A stretch of DNA of 64,000 nucleotides. Origin: Notospermus geniculatus (Eukaryota > Nemertea > Pilidiophora > Heteronemertea > Lineidae). Position numbers and translations under genes: made by a program. This document shows positions 22,603 to 34,743 of the stretch, piece after piece; position 1 is the first letter of the stretch, and the number at the start of each line of letters is the position of its first letter. The notes under the pieces are model-generated. The model was not told where the DNA came from. It ran no database searches and worked only from the letters and a program-made list of their open reading frames with translations. The DNA lies in the NCBI GenBank assembly GCA_002633025.1, contig NMRB01002032.1:53598-117597 (forward strand), in the 5' to 3' direction.

Positions 22603-22827
22603 AGATTGCTTGCGATCGCTGCCTGCTGAAGAGACTCTGACCATGCAAGTACATGTATTAAGACGAATGAGCGTTAATATAGCCCGATGTCTGCTACCAT
22701 TTGACCTGCGCTGGCCGCCATCCGACCAACTTGTTTCACAGAGATAGCCCAAACCAACAGGAAGAGAAATTTAACGGTCACTGAAATTACAGCCTGGTCG
22801 TTAGTATTCGTACCAAAATCTTACTCC

Positions 22828-23009
22828 CACCGTGGAGAATCGTCAGCGCATTCGCCGAGTTTTTCAAGTGGCAGCACTGTGCTCCGAGTCGGAACATGGC
22901 GGCTGTGTCACAAATGTTGACAATATGTGACACAGCCGCCATGTTCGACTCGGAGCACAGTGCTGCCACTTGAAAAACTCGGCGAATGCGCTGACGATTC
23001 TCCACGGTG
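22828..23009. mobile_element. Near-perfect 182-base palindrome
   Basis: Two arms of about 85 bases (starting CACCGTGGAGAATCGTCAG) are complementary except for a single-base indel. They are separated by a 13-base loop (AATGTTGACAATA). The near-identity of the arms implies recent origin or arm-to-arm gene conversion. Confidence 0.9.
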
Positions 23010-23269
23010 ACTCCAGCCAAAGTATCACCGCTATGCATCGATACAAAGTCATGAGAACCACACATCGTCGTCCGTCCTTTGGTCAAAGGGAAAAGACCAC
23101 ACACCCAGGAAGGGTGTTTTGTGGCACAAAGCTCTACGAGGATCTCTCTCATAAAAATCACGAGAAAATCATCCTGAAGCTCTGATGCAACAATCATAAT
23201 TGAAGATTTTATTTGACCGAAGTATGGATCCCAAGAACCGAATAAGTCAAATACATTCCCCAATAACAA
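23010..23269 (-). CDS. Possible exon, unrecognised
   Basis: The minus-strand frame from 23,269 is open into the palindrome at 23,009. Its first ~85 residues have ordinary protein composition (IMIVASELQDDFLVIFMREI, then a Cys-containing loop). I recognise no family. Beyond 23,009 the frame is palindrome sequence and not credible as protein. It could be a real exon with a splice donor near GGAGTCACCGTGG, or chance. Confidence 0.22.
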
Positions 23270-23294
23270 CTGTGAAATTCCTGAAGAGTCAAAC

Positions 23295-23430
23295 TTTGGG
23301 TCGTATGCACAAGTCGGACTTCAGCCTAAAGAAAAGCTTTGGTTACACTTTCTCTTTGCTTGAAGCATTGAGAAAAATCAGACTTTAATGAAAGTGTGGC
23401 TGAAGTCTGACCCGTGCATACGGCCCTAAA
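23295..23430. mobile_element. Short MITE, GGGTCGTATGCAC ends
   Basis: TTTGGGTCGTATGCAC and GTGCATACGGCCCTAAA are inverted ends. The halves carry opposed AGTCGGACTTCAGCC / GGCTGAAGTCTGAC motifs. Related at the termini to 1,118-1,383 and 48,654-48,935. Confidence 0.85.
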
Positions 23431-24695
23431 TCTAAGTTCGGCGAATGAACGTTAAAGCACTCAAAACAGCAAGTCAATCGATCTGAATAAATTCATTGGT
23501 TACACATGTAGGCTACAATTTAGACTATAGTACATGTAAAGTAATCAAACTCCTTTTAATGGTGACTTCCACCGAATTTGCATTTGTCACGAAGGCCGAA
23601 TTTACCACGACAAACACCTCGGTTCGCTCTTGGACTGAGTCAACTGCCCACGGGCATGTTGCCCCTACGGCCTGAACACCGGAATCCGTCCAGCAGCACA
23701 GGCACCTACCTGACGTGACCGCGGCAGAGGATGACAGATCAGACAGTCATGTTGGCTGATCAAATTCGAATCTCATGAGACGGCGAAGCGTCAGTGCGAC
23801 ATTTGTTTAATTACAAGGAATGGAAGGCCCTGATGAATCGAACTTGTATGTGAAGCGTTTTCTGATGACGAGCAGTTGAATCTGTCAGTCACGTGCCAAG
23901 GCCTTTTGATGCACATTGATTGACAATCAGTAAAAAATATTACAACAGTATTATTGTTCTCCTGAAATAGCTTTTGAAAATTTTGGTCGATCGATGCTCT
24001 CAAAATGACATCACGATACACGTAGTTCGTATTGTGTAAATTACACTTCAGAAAAAGGAGTATTGATAATCATAACCTGCAATTGTAAGGGATTGTAGAA
24101 AATCCACCAATCGTTTTGGGCACCGAAAAGACAACCCCTAAAAACCGTTCCATTATTCCCAATGCATCAAATATTGTGTGGGCATAATCCACGAAGAAAT
24201 TCAGTATCGTTTTTGCTTAACTATGGACTGGGAATAAGGTAGCCAGTACCATCTACATACGTGTATGCACGAAACTCCACAGCGGACGTAGGAAGTTTTA
24301 GCCCAAGCTCGTAACCGTAACCCTGACCCTGACCCTCAAACCTTGTCACTGACCCCTACCCTAATCGTAAACCTAGTACTGACCCCAACTGTCAACGGCT
24401 AACCATCCTAACTCCGTAACCTGGGTACACTGGTTTCGACGACATTAACAGTTTGTGCTCAGTATGTTCTGCGAGTGTATTTCTATTCGATGACACCCTT
24501 GCTGTTTCTTTCAAATGCTCGGTCAACGTGGCCCATATCATTACTGGAGCAGTATATTAGTATCTAATTGATCCCTCATGTGGGAGACCCCAGGGTTGTG
24601 TCCAAAAATATTTCTGTCGTGTTCTCCCTCCTCATTTTTTATTGGTACTGCCAAAAATAGGCTACAAATGGAGCGTAAAACCCCATGAAACGTAG
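23431..24695. other. Intergenic, no gene seen
   Basis: No gene is evident. A degenerate CCCTAA/CCCTGA-rich tract at 24,305-24,400 is not a telomere repeat. Confidence 0.4.
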
Positions 24696-24904
24696 TTAAG
24701 GTTTACGTAATGTGACTCGAAATCTCTAATTTTTGACGCAAAAAATCAGGCTAACTGCACATTAAATTTGGAAAACATGGCTCGGGGCGCTAGGGAGCCA
24801 TCATAAGGAGGTGCCCCGAGCCCTATTTTCTCCATTTAGTGCGCAGTTAGTCATATTTTTTGCGTCAGAAATGCGAGATTTCGAGTACTTTACATAACCC
24901 TTAA
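24696..24904. mobile_element. MITE with TTAAGG ends and GACGCAAAAAAT arms
   Basis: Inverted arms run 24,696-24,760 and 24,838-24,904 (TTAAGGTTTACGTAATGTG against TTAAGGGTTATGTAAAGTA; shared ACTCGAAATCTC and TTTTTGACGC). A GCTCGGGGC / GCCCCGAGC hairpin lies at the centre. Confidence 0.85.
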
Positions 24905-25076
24905 ATTACATGTAGGCCTCAGTTACATTTCAATCCATCCCAACACCAGCAGTTGCGAGTGCCAACAAATGCCACTGCTGGTATTCAATGTGCTGCCCAA
25001 CTTTACATCAAACCACAAATGTCAGACATGGCAGCAATCTCTTCATCACGTTCTTTTGTTTTCCGGGTCAATGCGT

Positions 25077-25213
25077 ATTAGAGAGTTTTCGCAAAGCCCC
25101 CGAAACGCCGACGTGAACGTCTATCCTATTGTTCGCTGTTCTCTTCGCGGCATCGAACAATGGGATTGGCGTTCGCGTTGACGTTTCGGGGGCTTTGCGA
25201 AAACTCCCTATTA
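25077..25213. mobile_element. Short MITE, GAGTTTTCGCAAAGCCCCCGA arms
   Basis: An inverted pair of about 45 bases (TTTTCGCAAAGCCCCCGAAA and complement), 137 bases in all. Related ends (GGGCGTTTGCGAAAACTCTC) occur singly at about 47,150 and 58,355. Confidence 0.85.
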
Positions 25214-25851
25214 AAAACGAAGAAGCCCGATCGCAGTAATGGTATTCCGAAGCCGTATAACTGCTAACACCTCTCGTCCTCAGGGCAGCAACATTCATCT
25301 GGCATGACGGCGTGTACTTTGTCACTAGACGTTCTTCCAAAGGTGAATATCATACGACCGACGATATAGACTTTTCCAACAAAGATGTCGGTCCTCCCCT
25401 CCCCTCCCTCCCCCCCCCCTCGAGTCAAATTCTGCGAGATGGTTGGAGACGAGTCCTTATCAAAGTGTAGTAAGGATCGTTTATAAATGATGTATGTATG
25501 TGTGAACAACATGTGTACATTACATGTTTGCAAAATCTACAAGTAGGCCAAATATTGAAGAGCAAAGTTGTGAGAATAGTAATTGATAATTTATCTTTAA
25601 AATATCTACAGCATTGTCGATCAGGGGTCTAATAAGACAACATGCTAATGTAGCAATGACGTTAATTTAATACATGTGGTCCCGTTTGCAATTTTGGATT
25701 TTGCAGAACACATTCTTCAAGGGGAAGAATTGTTCAGCCCACTGTTTCAGAGAGTAAATCTACAATGTATGATCAGAATTTTACAAAGTGTCCATATGTT
25801 TTTTCATCAGGATTGGGTTGCTAACTTCTGTTTCTCCTCCCATTGTCACTG

Positions 25852-28800
25852 TCAGCAGCATCCACCTCTCTTTTCATGTGTCCTATTCGCATTCAGTCTC
25901 CGCCCGCTATTCCCGGGTACTTCTTCTTTGACTGCCATTTTTCGGGCTGGAGAAAAAGAAACGTGATCACGTGATGGTAGGCTACACGTTCCAGGAACGA
26001 ACACGGGAAAATTCGCTAAATATCGATGTCTATACCACAGAGTTCGTCTAGACTGGCAACATTTCACTGCAACACACTGTGTGCACGTGTACAATGTACA
26101 TCACCCGCTTATGGTACTATACACGTGTGTGTGTGTGTAGTTACCGGCGAATGTGGGCCTATACAGTACAGGGCACAATTGACATCCCTGAATTCGCGCA
26201 CCCTGCGCGAATCATTCTCGTAGGGTGCGCGAAACTTAATCGCCACACTGCGCGCACCGTTCGGGCAGGGTGCGAGCAGGGTTCGCGTGACGTGCGCGAA
26301 CAACAGTGACTTTATCTCGTGTACCGTACGCGCACCCTTCGCGAGACCAGAGTAATATCATCGACACACTGAGCTGATCTTCGCGAATAAGCTACTCTCT
26401 GATCCTCGCAGTTGCCAAGCCATCATGGTTTTGAAATTGTCGATTGCCTACCATGCCTACAAGGCATCGTTACTGCATGTAACATGTGTCATCATCACAC
26501 TTAGGCCCTATAGCCTGTATAGGCAGGGCTAGGCCTAGGCCTTGCATGCTTGGCTTGGCCCGAACTGGGCCTACCAACCGGCGGCTAGCTACCCACCCCG
26601 ATGCCCGATGCACGTGGCTGGCGGCTGGAGCTGAGCTGATGGTGAGGCTACGGACACGGGCTTACCCTAATTTAAATGTATCCTAAGCGTAGGCCAACAA
26701 GTGAATCCACAAATACCGGTACGCATACCACACCGTCGTGGCCTAGGCTTGGCCAACCGGGGCCTACACATGTAGACAACCGAATGTCATAATGTGCCAC
26801 CCATCACGAGTGGTGTGATATGTAGTGCATCCAACACAGTGCTGATGATTTGCGACGTCGTGACGCCGTGTAAACATGGCCTGCAAGGCCTTCATGACTA
26901 CATAGGCCTGTCAGGCTACACACCGTCAGCCAGGCCGTTCTTCATAACATCGCGAAGACTGAACCTTCGCGAACACTACGCGGCTAGGCTTCGCAAAGGG
27001 TGCGCGAACGTCGGCAGTTAATGTTCGCGCACCGTTCTCGCCGAGTTCGCGAAGTCTTCGCGCACGTCGCGAGAATGGTGCGCGATAGAGCTTCGCACGT
27101 TGCGCGCAGGGTGCGCGAAGCACATGGGATGTCAATTGTGCCCTGTACTGTACATGTACAGTGTATTCAGTATTAGTAATTAAATATTTGAAATGACCAG
27201 TTTGCTGATTTTTAAAAAATATGACGTGTTGTAGATATCAATGAATTTGAATGTATTGACGACATTTCAAAAATTAAAAATTTCACACAATGAGTGGAGT
27301 CTCCCTTTAATTATCATGGTCATCGATGCCAGTCTGATCAAATACTTACCTATCTGTAAAAATACATCACTAACATTTTGTCCAGTCTTTGCTGATGTTT
27401 CTCGGAAGATAAAACCGTGATCCACAGCGTAGGTACTGGCTTCCTACATGTAAAATTTGAAATAGCGATAATACACAACAATTCTTCTATGATTAGGAAC
27501 TGGTGTGGAAGGAATGGGACTCCTACGAATTCAGGGCCTAGTTACAATTAGGCTGCTATCGAATGTCGTTTCTAATAGCCATGTATCCAAATCCCTGGTT
27601 GAACAATAAAATCGGACTTTGACTCCTTGGGGACCAAGATTCCAGTCACATCGATGGATGTTTTTGCACTCAACCTGTCCCAGTCGGCATTGGCGCATAA
27701 CTGACCGATAGATGGCGTCAGCTCCTTAAGCTCAGCAACTGACCTCGAAAAAACATCTCACCTCAGTTGGGACGGACCTACGGTGCTCCAAATCTGCTTT
27801 GTTTCCTGCTATTGCTATAACTGGTTCCGTGCTTGGATTACCTTGTTTCCGCAATTCGTTCACCCATGCTTTTGCTCGGATGAATGAATCCTGAAGAGAA
27901 GATAAAATACATCTTTCACTACATTTCCTGTGTACAGGCCTAGCGTCCAATGGAACTACCTAGTAAGTCACATTTTTGGAAAAACTGAGTTAAGGCCAAA
28001 TTCGTACTTCATACATGTAGGTATTTTTTCACCATAATAAACAGTTTTTGTTTACAAAATGTCCGCCAAAGCCTCAGAATGAGAAAGGTAAAGCATAGTA
28101 AGTGCACCACTCGGTCAATGCTTCCCAAAGTAAAACCTAGTAAGAGCACACTTGCCTGCTTTGTTCAGTGATATGCACAAGTTACTTTTTCCTCTGTACC
28201 TCATGTGAGTCACTGAAGTGTGCTGGAGTGTTTACGAAGTTCGAAATGGTTTTAATTTTAAAATTAATCAACTTTCTATTCGTCTATTTACAATTTGTCT
28301 CATTTATTACTCCAAGGGACATCAGTAAGCATCAGAATTGTGACTTGCTAGGTTTTTACCTTTGCAAAGTCAGCATGAAAACAGAGGTAAAACATAGCAA
28401 GTCGCATTTACATGTAATCCTGTTATATAACATTTTTTTAAAAACATCTTAAAATGTACTTCAGAACAATTAATTAGGCCTAGGCCTAGAAGTGTTTTCC
28501 ACAACAAAACTCTTCCAAGTTGTCATTCCAACTCTTAATATTGGACCTGGAAATATAAACCCATTTTTCTCGAAAATACCAAAATGTGACATACTAGGTA
28601 GTTCCATTGGACGCTAGAGGCTGCCAACCTTCAGTGCACTAATGATTTTCAAAATATACCTCGATTGAAAAACTTTGTTTGAAATCCCAAACTAAGCAAT
28701 GTACGAGTAAGTGAAAGAGCTGATTCAGAAGAAGTAAGAAACGTGTCATTAAAGGTACAAATGTACTGTTAATACATTTTTGGTTTTTGGTTTGATAAAA

Positions 28801-30464
28801 CCTTGGAGGAATTAAAACTTGATTAAACCATCCACGTTATTTTTTAATGTTCACGGCATGTTTTTGTAGAGGTCAAGTCTTCTTCTGACAGCCATCTTGA
28901 ATCGTTGCAGAGAAAGTTACAGATCGGGTTTTCCCATGCTACTTACACTCTTGTAGTAACCTTACTTAGAAAATGCACTACTCTTCCCTGACAATACAGA
29001 GACTGCGCTCGCTCCATTCGCCATCGAACACAAATGTGCGGTGACAGAGGGACCGAGCACACTAACAACCACTGGGATGGACTCTTCCTACATACACTGG
29101 TGGACAGAATTATTCTAAGTCATATTCCTCTTTTGCCTTCCTTTTGTCTCTAACCACTGGTTATTTTTCTTATTAATCAGAACATTTTTACCTTGGCAAG
29201 TGGGTTATATAATTCCATGAGATTACCTATGCCAAAGGCTATTGACATGGAGTTGCTGATATTTGAACAACAAAGACAATCATGATGTGCTTCGTCCATT
29301 CACCTCTAATAGCTTTAGCCTTTCAATTTGAGAGGTTGGCACCCATCAGATAATTATCCTTGTTATTCATATATCAGCAACCCCTTGTCAATAACTTCTG
29401 GCATTGACAATCTCATGGAGTTATATAACTCACTTCCCAAGGTAAAAATGTTCTCATCAATAAGAAAAATAATTAGTGGTTAGAGACAAAAGGAGGAAAA
29501 AGAGGAAAATGACTTTTAGAATTTTGAAGGTGTCCTTACTTTAAGGAAGGCATTTTCCTCTTTTTTCCTCCTTTTTTCTCTAACCACTAATTATTTTTCC
29601 GGTCCACCAGTCCACTCTCCTAGTTTCCTGACACTTCCATCCACAGCAACCAGAAAGAAGACCACGCAGTGAAACTAAACTACATGTATCTACATTCCCC
29701 ACTAACAGTAAATGTTTTGTACACACCTTTTCGGTGATGTCATAGACAATGATAGCTGCTTGTGCACCTCTATAGTACATAGGCGCTAAGCTGTGATACC
29801 GTTCTTGTCCAGCAGTGTCCCATATCTCGAATTTCATCGCCTCATCGTCAACCAGAACGGTTTGGGTCGAGAAGGCAGCTGAAAGGGGAACAGAAATACT
29901 TCGAAGACGATTCTTTCCTTCTATGGTCTTCGTCACAGGTTTGCCAATCGTCAGTTTGAACTTGTATGGGCCTGTCACACTGAAGTAGTTCTCAAAACGA
30001 CCTGCCCCGTCCTAAAAAATCGTAAAACGGGCAAGAACGTACCCTTGGCCAAATAATGCCTCGATGTTCTGGAGCACCCTTCCCGTCCATGAAGTTCGTA
30101 AAAAGACTGTAAACAGTTGCCACTACGTCCACTTCGTTTACACACAGTTTGAGCCCGTTCGGCAAAATTTCCAAGAACGTACTGAGATCTAGCTCAGTGT
30201 GATTGGGGCATTAGAAATTAAGAGTGGACTCAGAATTGAGAAATCCTTTCATCGGAACCAGCAATGTAGGAGGACACATTACTATACTTTACCTCCGATT
30301 GTGCTTTCAAGCCGATCGAGGAATTTCCCCTCCACGAATCGCAGAACAAAACTGGACTTCCCCACAGCCGCCTCGCCCAGAAGAACGATACGGAACTGTC
30401 GGAGACGCGGCCCCTTGGGCTGGGGGCGTCGGGGGTCCGTTGGGGAGTCGCGCGCCCGGCTCAT
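25852..30464 (-). CDS. Rab5-subfamily small GTPase, five exons, 213 aa
   Basis: Minus-strand exons are 30464-30293, 29878-29727, 27890-27762, 27443-27350 and 25946-25852; all introns are GT-AG. Phases match and the total is 642 bases (213 codons plus TGA). Motifs: P-loop GEAAVGKS (30-37), switch I Thr55 in [28 protein letters not shown] (77-96), NKAD (138-141), ETSAK (166-170) and a C-terminal GGCC (210-213) for double geranylgeranylation. Switch I, the interswitch and switch II are almost those of Rab5, the early-endosome fusion GTPase. However, the N-terminus is Arg/Pro-rich, there is an insertion around NPSTEP (126-131), and the C-terminal tail is short, so I read it as a divergent Rab5-like paralogue (Rab5/17/22 group) and not canonical Rab5. 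The ATG at 30,464 was chosen because the domain starts 23 residues later; the in-frame ATG at 30,500 is possible. Introns 2 and 4 are filled with inverted-repeat elements. Confidence 0.94.
26164..27150. mobile_element. TIR element in Rab intron 4, CAGTACAGGGCACAATTGAC ends
   Basis: The ends match perfectly for 25 bases (26,164-26,188 and 27,126-27,150), then imperfectly through GCGCACCCTGCGCG repeats, and are flanked by TA on both sides (26,162-26,163 and 27,151-27,152). The subterminal zones hold many GCGCGAA / TTCGCGC motifs in both orientations. The middle (about 26,450-26,900) has no recognisable ORF. TA target duplication and CAGT ends suggest a Tc1/mariner-like, non-autonomous element. 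Confidence 0.88.
27940..28617. mobile_element. TIR element in Rab intron 2, CTAGCGTCCAATGGAACTAC ends
   Basis: Inverted ends of about 38 bases (27,940-27,978 and 28,580-28,617) with one or two mismatches. The motif CCTAGTAAG recurs inside. No transposase is encoded. Confidence 0.88.
29108..29523. mobile_element. Long-arm hairpin element in Rab intron 2
   Basis: Two inverted arms of roughly 150-190 bases (AATTATTCTAAGTCATATTCC..., complement at the other end) meet near 29,330. A third partial arm (TTTTCCTCCTTTTTTCTCTAACC) follows at 29,535-29,600, close to exon 2. Confidence 0.85.
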
Positions 30465-30599
30465 CCACCGAAAAATGCAAGTTTTCCACGCTAGAAACAA
30501 CGAGTATTGGCTAAATATGCCAGTCTGTGCTGGACTTTATTTCGTCGGCAAATAAAGATGACCTATTGGGCCAACAACCAATTATTATGATACGATCTG

Positions 30600-31602
30600 A
30601 CGTATTACATGATTCATTGGCCTACACAAAATAGGCTTATGGGTCGATCGACCTATAATTTGATATCACCTTTTGTGGTGGGCGACTCATTGTACGATAC
30701 TGTCGTTGTTATACAGCACCAAACGTGATACATGTATTAACGGATATGATATCCTGTTCACAGGCCCAGAAAGAGCCTACGGAATGAGGCATTCACGCTG
30801 GTTTCAAAGGCAATAGAAATAAAAAACATGAGGATAGAATTACGGTGACCTTAGGATAGAATTAGTCCCAGGAACTTATTCAATAAGTGCCTAGCATTTT
30901 CTTTACTTTCATTCTATCAGTTGGCTCATCCATGGCAGTCTGAGACTACATGTATAATATGTAGTCCGAGCACAGACTCACACCTCCGCAGTTGGTGTCA
31001 GACGCCGGCAGAATGAATCCTGAATGCTCATTGGTGAAGATCGTGTTGAACATTGAACAAAAAAATAACCTCGTCCCCAGGGCTTAACTTCTCGATAATG
31101 GCTTCTAACGTTGGAGGAGAGGGACCATGGGAACAAGGTTGCCCAGAATGACGTAATTGCCATCACCTGGCTCTATAATCTTCAGCGCCATCTAACAGGT
31201 ATATCATGAGACAGTGGTCTGGTGCATAATGATCAATTGGCAATATTAATGCACCCATCCAACAGATTTATCTATCCCTGTTTGTCAAAACAAAACTGAC
31301 AAAACAAAAGGAATAAGTGTTCGGCATTGGACAGAAGTCCAGATTGCCAAGCCGCGGGGTGAGTTCATCTCTGATAAGAGTGTGTACCCTGGAGTAGGAC
31401 CCTGGAAATCACATTAGAAATAACATACACCTCGCCGTCAAAGGACATCACCCATGATATGATATACACACATAACTGATATGACATGACCAGTACAAAC
31501 ACGCAGTGGAACACGAGAGACGGTCTGACTCATTGGAAGTTGGCTCAATTCCTGAAAAAGAGCTTTTTATACAAATTGTGCTGTTTTTACGAAACATCAA
31601 TC
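30600..31602. other. Upstream of the Rab gene, no gene seen
   Basis: The Rab promoter should be in the first few hundred bases after 30,464. I see no TATA box. No other gene is recognisable. Confidence 0.4.
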
Positions 31603-32080
31603 GACTTTTCCAACAAAGATGGCGGTCTAACAGTTCCCCCATTTTGACGTCCGAGCTTAAAGATAATGTATCACGACTTCATTGTTTACATTCAATGTTT
31701 GTAAACATGGATGTTTACGTTATGTTATTTTGGACTTTTGGGACATGCCAACCCAACAAATTAAATACTTTCGGTATCAGAAGAATTTCTAGAGGGGCTT
31801 TCCACCAACAAATTACTCATAAGACAAAGAAAGACTTGACATAAACAAACAAAATGTAAATAAACAATGATTTTCGTGGCCCGCGAAAATACCCGTGATA
31901 CATTATCTTAATAATGCCATTAAAATGGCCTTGGCAAGCTAAAGCTGGTCAAGCGGGCAATGGGCACAAAAGGTTGGTAAAACAATTGTCTGAGAGAATG
32001 CGCGCGTTTGGTAGAAGTGTTATATCATGCTTGGAAAATGAATGGCCACGACATCATCCGCCATCTTTGTTGGAAATGTC
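31603..32080. mobile_element. TIR element with ACAAAGATGGCGG ends containing a second MITE
   Basis: The outer inverted ends of about 22 bases (GACTTTTCCAACAAAGATGG and complement) are at 31,603 and 32,080. Inside, a second inverted pair (TTAAAGATAATGTATCACG / CGTGATACATTATCTTAA) marks an inner MITE at 31,657-31,911. The outer end also occurs alone near 25,370. Confidence 0.75.
31657..31911. mobile_element. Inner MITE, TTAAAGATAATGTATCACG ends
   Basis: 255 bases with inverted 18-19-base ends and TTAA at both edges; interior includes opposed GTTTACATTC and GTAAATAAAC tracts. No gene. Confidence 0.75.
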
Positions 32081-34410
32081 TATAAGGTAACGATATACCA
32101 AGTATATTGTAAAGGTAGTAAAAAATTAGAGGCAGAGGAGAATACTAAGTATTTGCCATTGGCATTGCAAAACTCGTGCAAGAGCTAGTAAATAGTTGGA
32201 GGCTCAGATTACAGTCACTTTGTCCCGTCTACCATCACGGCAATTATAACAGTAATTTTTTTCCCACTCCTGCGGTGCTGGAGGCAATTAACCGAAAGCC
32301 GTCGAGAGAGATAAAAAATATCATATCGACGTTGACTGCAAGGGTGGTTGAACTTGATCACACTCGAGGAGACTGATGAAAGTAACAAAGGTACCTCGGC
32401 ACTCGTTCTCAAGCTGTTGATAATTCTTCTGTCACAACAACACGGAGAATGAATGCCAGGATCAGACAGAACTATCGTTCCAGCAGCAAATTAACCCGGC
32501 GCAATTATCGTTGACGATAGGATAGAAGACCGCAACACAATAATAACGCAAAAAATGACAGTCGTCGTAATATAATGTGTTCTTCGTTATCTTGATAGTT
32601 GATTGTAGCTTCACGCTTTAATCATACTTATGCACTTTCTGGTCTGTGCTGAACCTAATACTCATGATTGATATACATGTAATTTGGAAAATGAACTCGG
32701 GGATTTTTTTTACGAAGGTTCCTTCATGAAACGTGTGACCGCCTAAGCGTAGTTGCTCCCTTCGTCACCGTACACTAAGGGAACGAGCGCCAAGAACCCC
32801 TGGGCCCAGTTTCACAAAGAAACTTAAGTCTAAAGTTTGACTTAAGTCATCATGTGACCAGGGTTTCAGCAAATCAGATGACTTCATTTCACACTTAAGT
32901 TTTTTCTTAGACTTAAGATTCTTTGTGAAACTGGGCCCTGATGTTCTCAGGATATCTCAAGGCCTCTTCACCTGCCTTCCGCAATAAACAGCCAAATTTC
33001 TTCTATAGAATCGCCAGACAATGTCTGGCCATGCCGCTGAATACCAACAACAGATGATTGCCGCCAGGGGAATTTCGCAAAGATGGGATTGAGAATTTCG
33101 TTATAGATCCAGACATTACGGTAAAAATGGAATGTTGAGTGTCTAAACTATACATGTACAAGGCTTTGAGAGTAAGAATGAGCAACTTGTACTATTGGCA
33201 ACGAGTTCAGGTTCATGAAAACTTCATCCGGACAGAGAAGCCTACATCTAAAACATGACTGTCTTCTACGGCATCCTTTTTGTTCAAACGTGCGCATCGC
33301 TCAAGATGTTCATGAAATCAAATGGCTATCGCAGCACAGGCTCATGATTTCCTGGATACCTCAGTTCAGTTGGTAGTTGTGGAAACCAGTAGCCTCTGTC
33401 TACAAATGATAAGATGGAGTGTTGTCGCCAAATGCCACGAGGCTAAGGGAGGATATTGACCAAACGTATACGATTCTAAGTACAACGTCTGCGCAAATAA
33501 ATGTAATTTGACTGCCCTTAGAGCGAGGTACATGTACATGTATTTGACTTGGCCACGACAGCTGTACTTATTGCTCATGTCTGGAGGGAACGGTGTCGTA
33601 ACCAAAGGGATGCGAGAGTAATTGTTCGACTCCATCTCAATTTATGTTTTCCAGTAAGGTAGGCCAACTTGTTGATTTTTGATGAGTCAACATACCAAAA
33701 AGATACCACCCCTTTGATCAGGTCTTTTCTGTAATCTCAACTAGAAAGTGCCTGGAGTGAGGAAGACCCCGTTTGGGGTCGAAAATTTGCAAGATTTGGA
33801 GACGACTTTATGTTTTACCACCATTTTGTGTGTCGTTTTTTGTGCTTCTATTTTGGATACCCCTTTGATCAGAGTGTGAATGAATCCAATGCCTCCCTCC
33901 TCCTGCTGCCCGCCTGTGTTTGTTAGTCATGGGATTTAGGGTCTATGTGTCTCTAGAGCACAACTGAATGGCGCCGCTAAATCCGTAATGTGTTTGGGCG
34001 TCCTATATATCAGAGATTCTATGGCAGCGGTCTCACAAAGTCTAAAATCTCAGTAATTGGATATGCCTATACATGTAGAAGTACACGTCATTGCCAAACA
34101 AAACATTCGTCAACCAGTGGGTGAAAACCTACACGGAGTTTTAAGAACCGCCAATCCAAAGGCAAATTCCAACTGCAGCGGAGTACACATCATGAATCAT
34201 CGATCAGGCCCACCAATGCATCATAATCGAGCCCGATTCCCGATGGAATCAATGTGAGGTATCGCTGGCTGTATTCGCCGTGAACCACTGATACCTGATA
34301 CATCCATCATCTGCGTAATCACCGAAATCTGCTTGTTGTCTGCGCAAATCCTTGAATAATTAACAGCAACATTTTGCAATGAATACAAGGTCGTCATTCA
34401 GATAAAGCTA
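32081..34410. other. Intergenic, no gene seen apart from a MITE at 32,802
   Basis: No gene could be recognised. A single half copy of the hairpin family at 41,791-41,959 lies near 33,750-33,810 (GAGGAAGACCCCG..GGAGACGACTTT). Confidence 0.4.
32802..32938. mobile_element. Short MITE, GGGCCCAGTTTCACAAAG ends
   Basis: 137 bases; inverted ends GGGCCCAGTTTCACAAAG / CTTTGTGAAACTGGGCCC and opposed AACTTAAGTCTAA motifs. Confidence 0.9.
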
Positions 34411-34743
34411 TCATATGCCACTTCGTCTTCTAACCTTCGAACAGGACGACATATGACCGGTCATGACAGCAATTATGGATGTCGTAGATCTTTGATAACG
34501 TGCATAGTTTGGGTCGGCTCTCCTATTTGGATAATACTTATCATAGAATCGTGGGTGTGGAATGGCAATTATAGAGAAGCCGCGGAAGACAACATATTTC
34601 ATTTTGACATAACTGGAGTCTCGTCGGAACTGACGCTCGAAGATGCATGACTTGTAGACATTAGGAAGGTCTCCGTCCTTAAAGCGGACTATTCGTGCCG
34701 AGTCAAAGATTCCACAGAACCGTTTCCGGAGCGGCCGCCGCAA
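34411..34743 (-). CDS. Hypothetical ORF
   Basis: A 110-codon minus-strand frame rich in Arg, Tyr and Phe (for example IVRFKDGDLPNVYKSCIF and HPRFYDKYYPNRRADPNYARY). It has ordinary protein composition but no motif I recognise, no neighbour that explains it, and no clear splice context. It could be a real single exon or chance. Confidence 0.25.
   Translation of the reverse strand: MRRPLRKRFCGIFDSARIVRFKDGDLPNVYKSCIFERQFRRDSSYVKMKYVVFRGFSIIAIPHPRFYDKYYPNRRADPNYARYQRSTTSIIAVMTGHMSSCSKVRRRSGI

Noticed and set aside
24305-24400. Telomere-like CCCTAA/CCCTGA stretch
   Set aside because: Units are irregular, mixed with GTAACC and too few; not a TTAGGG array.
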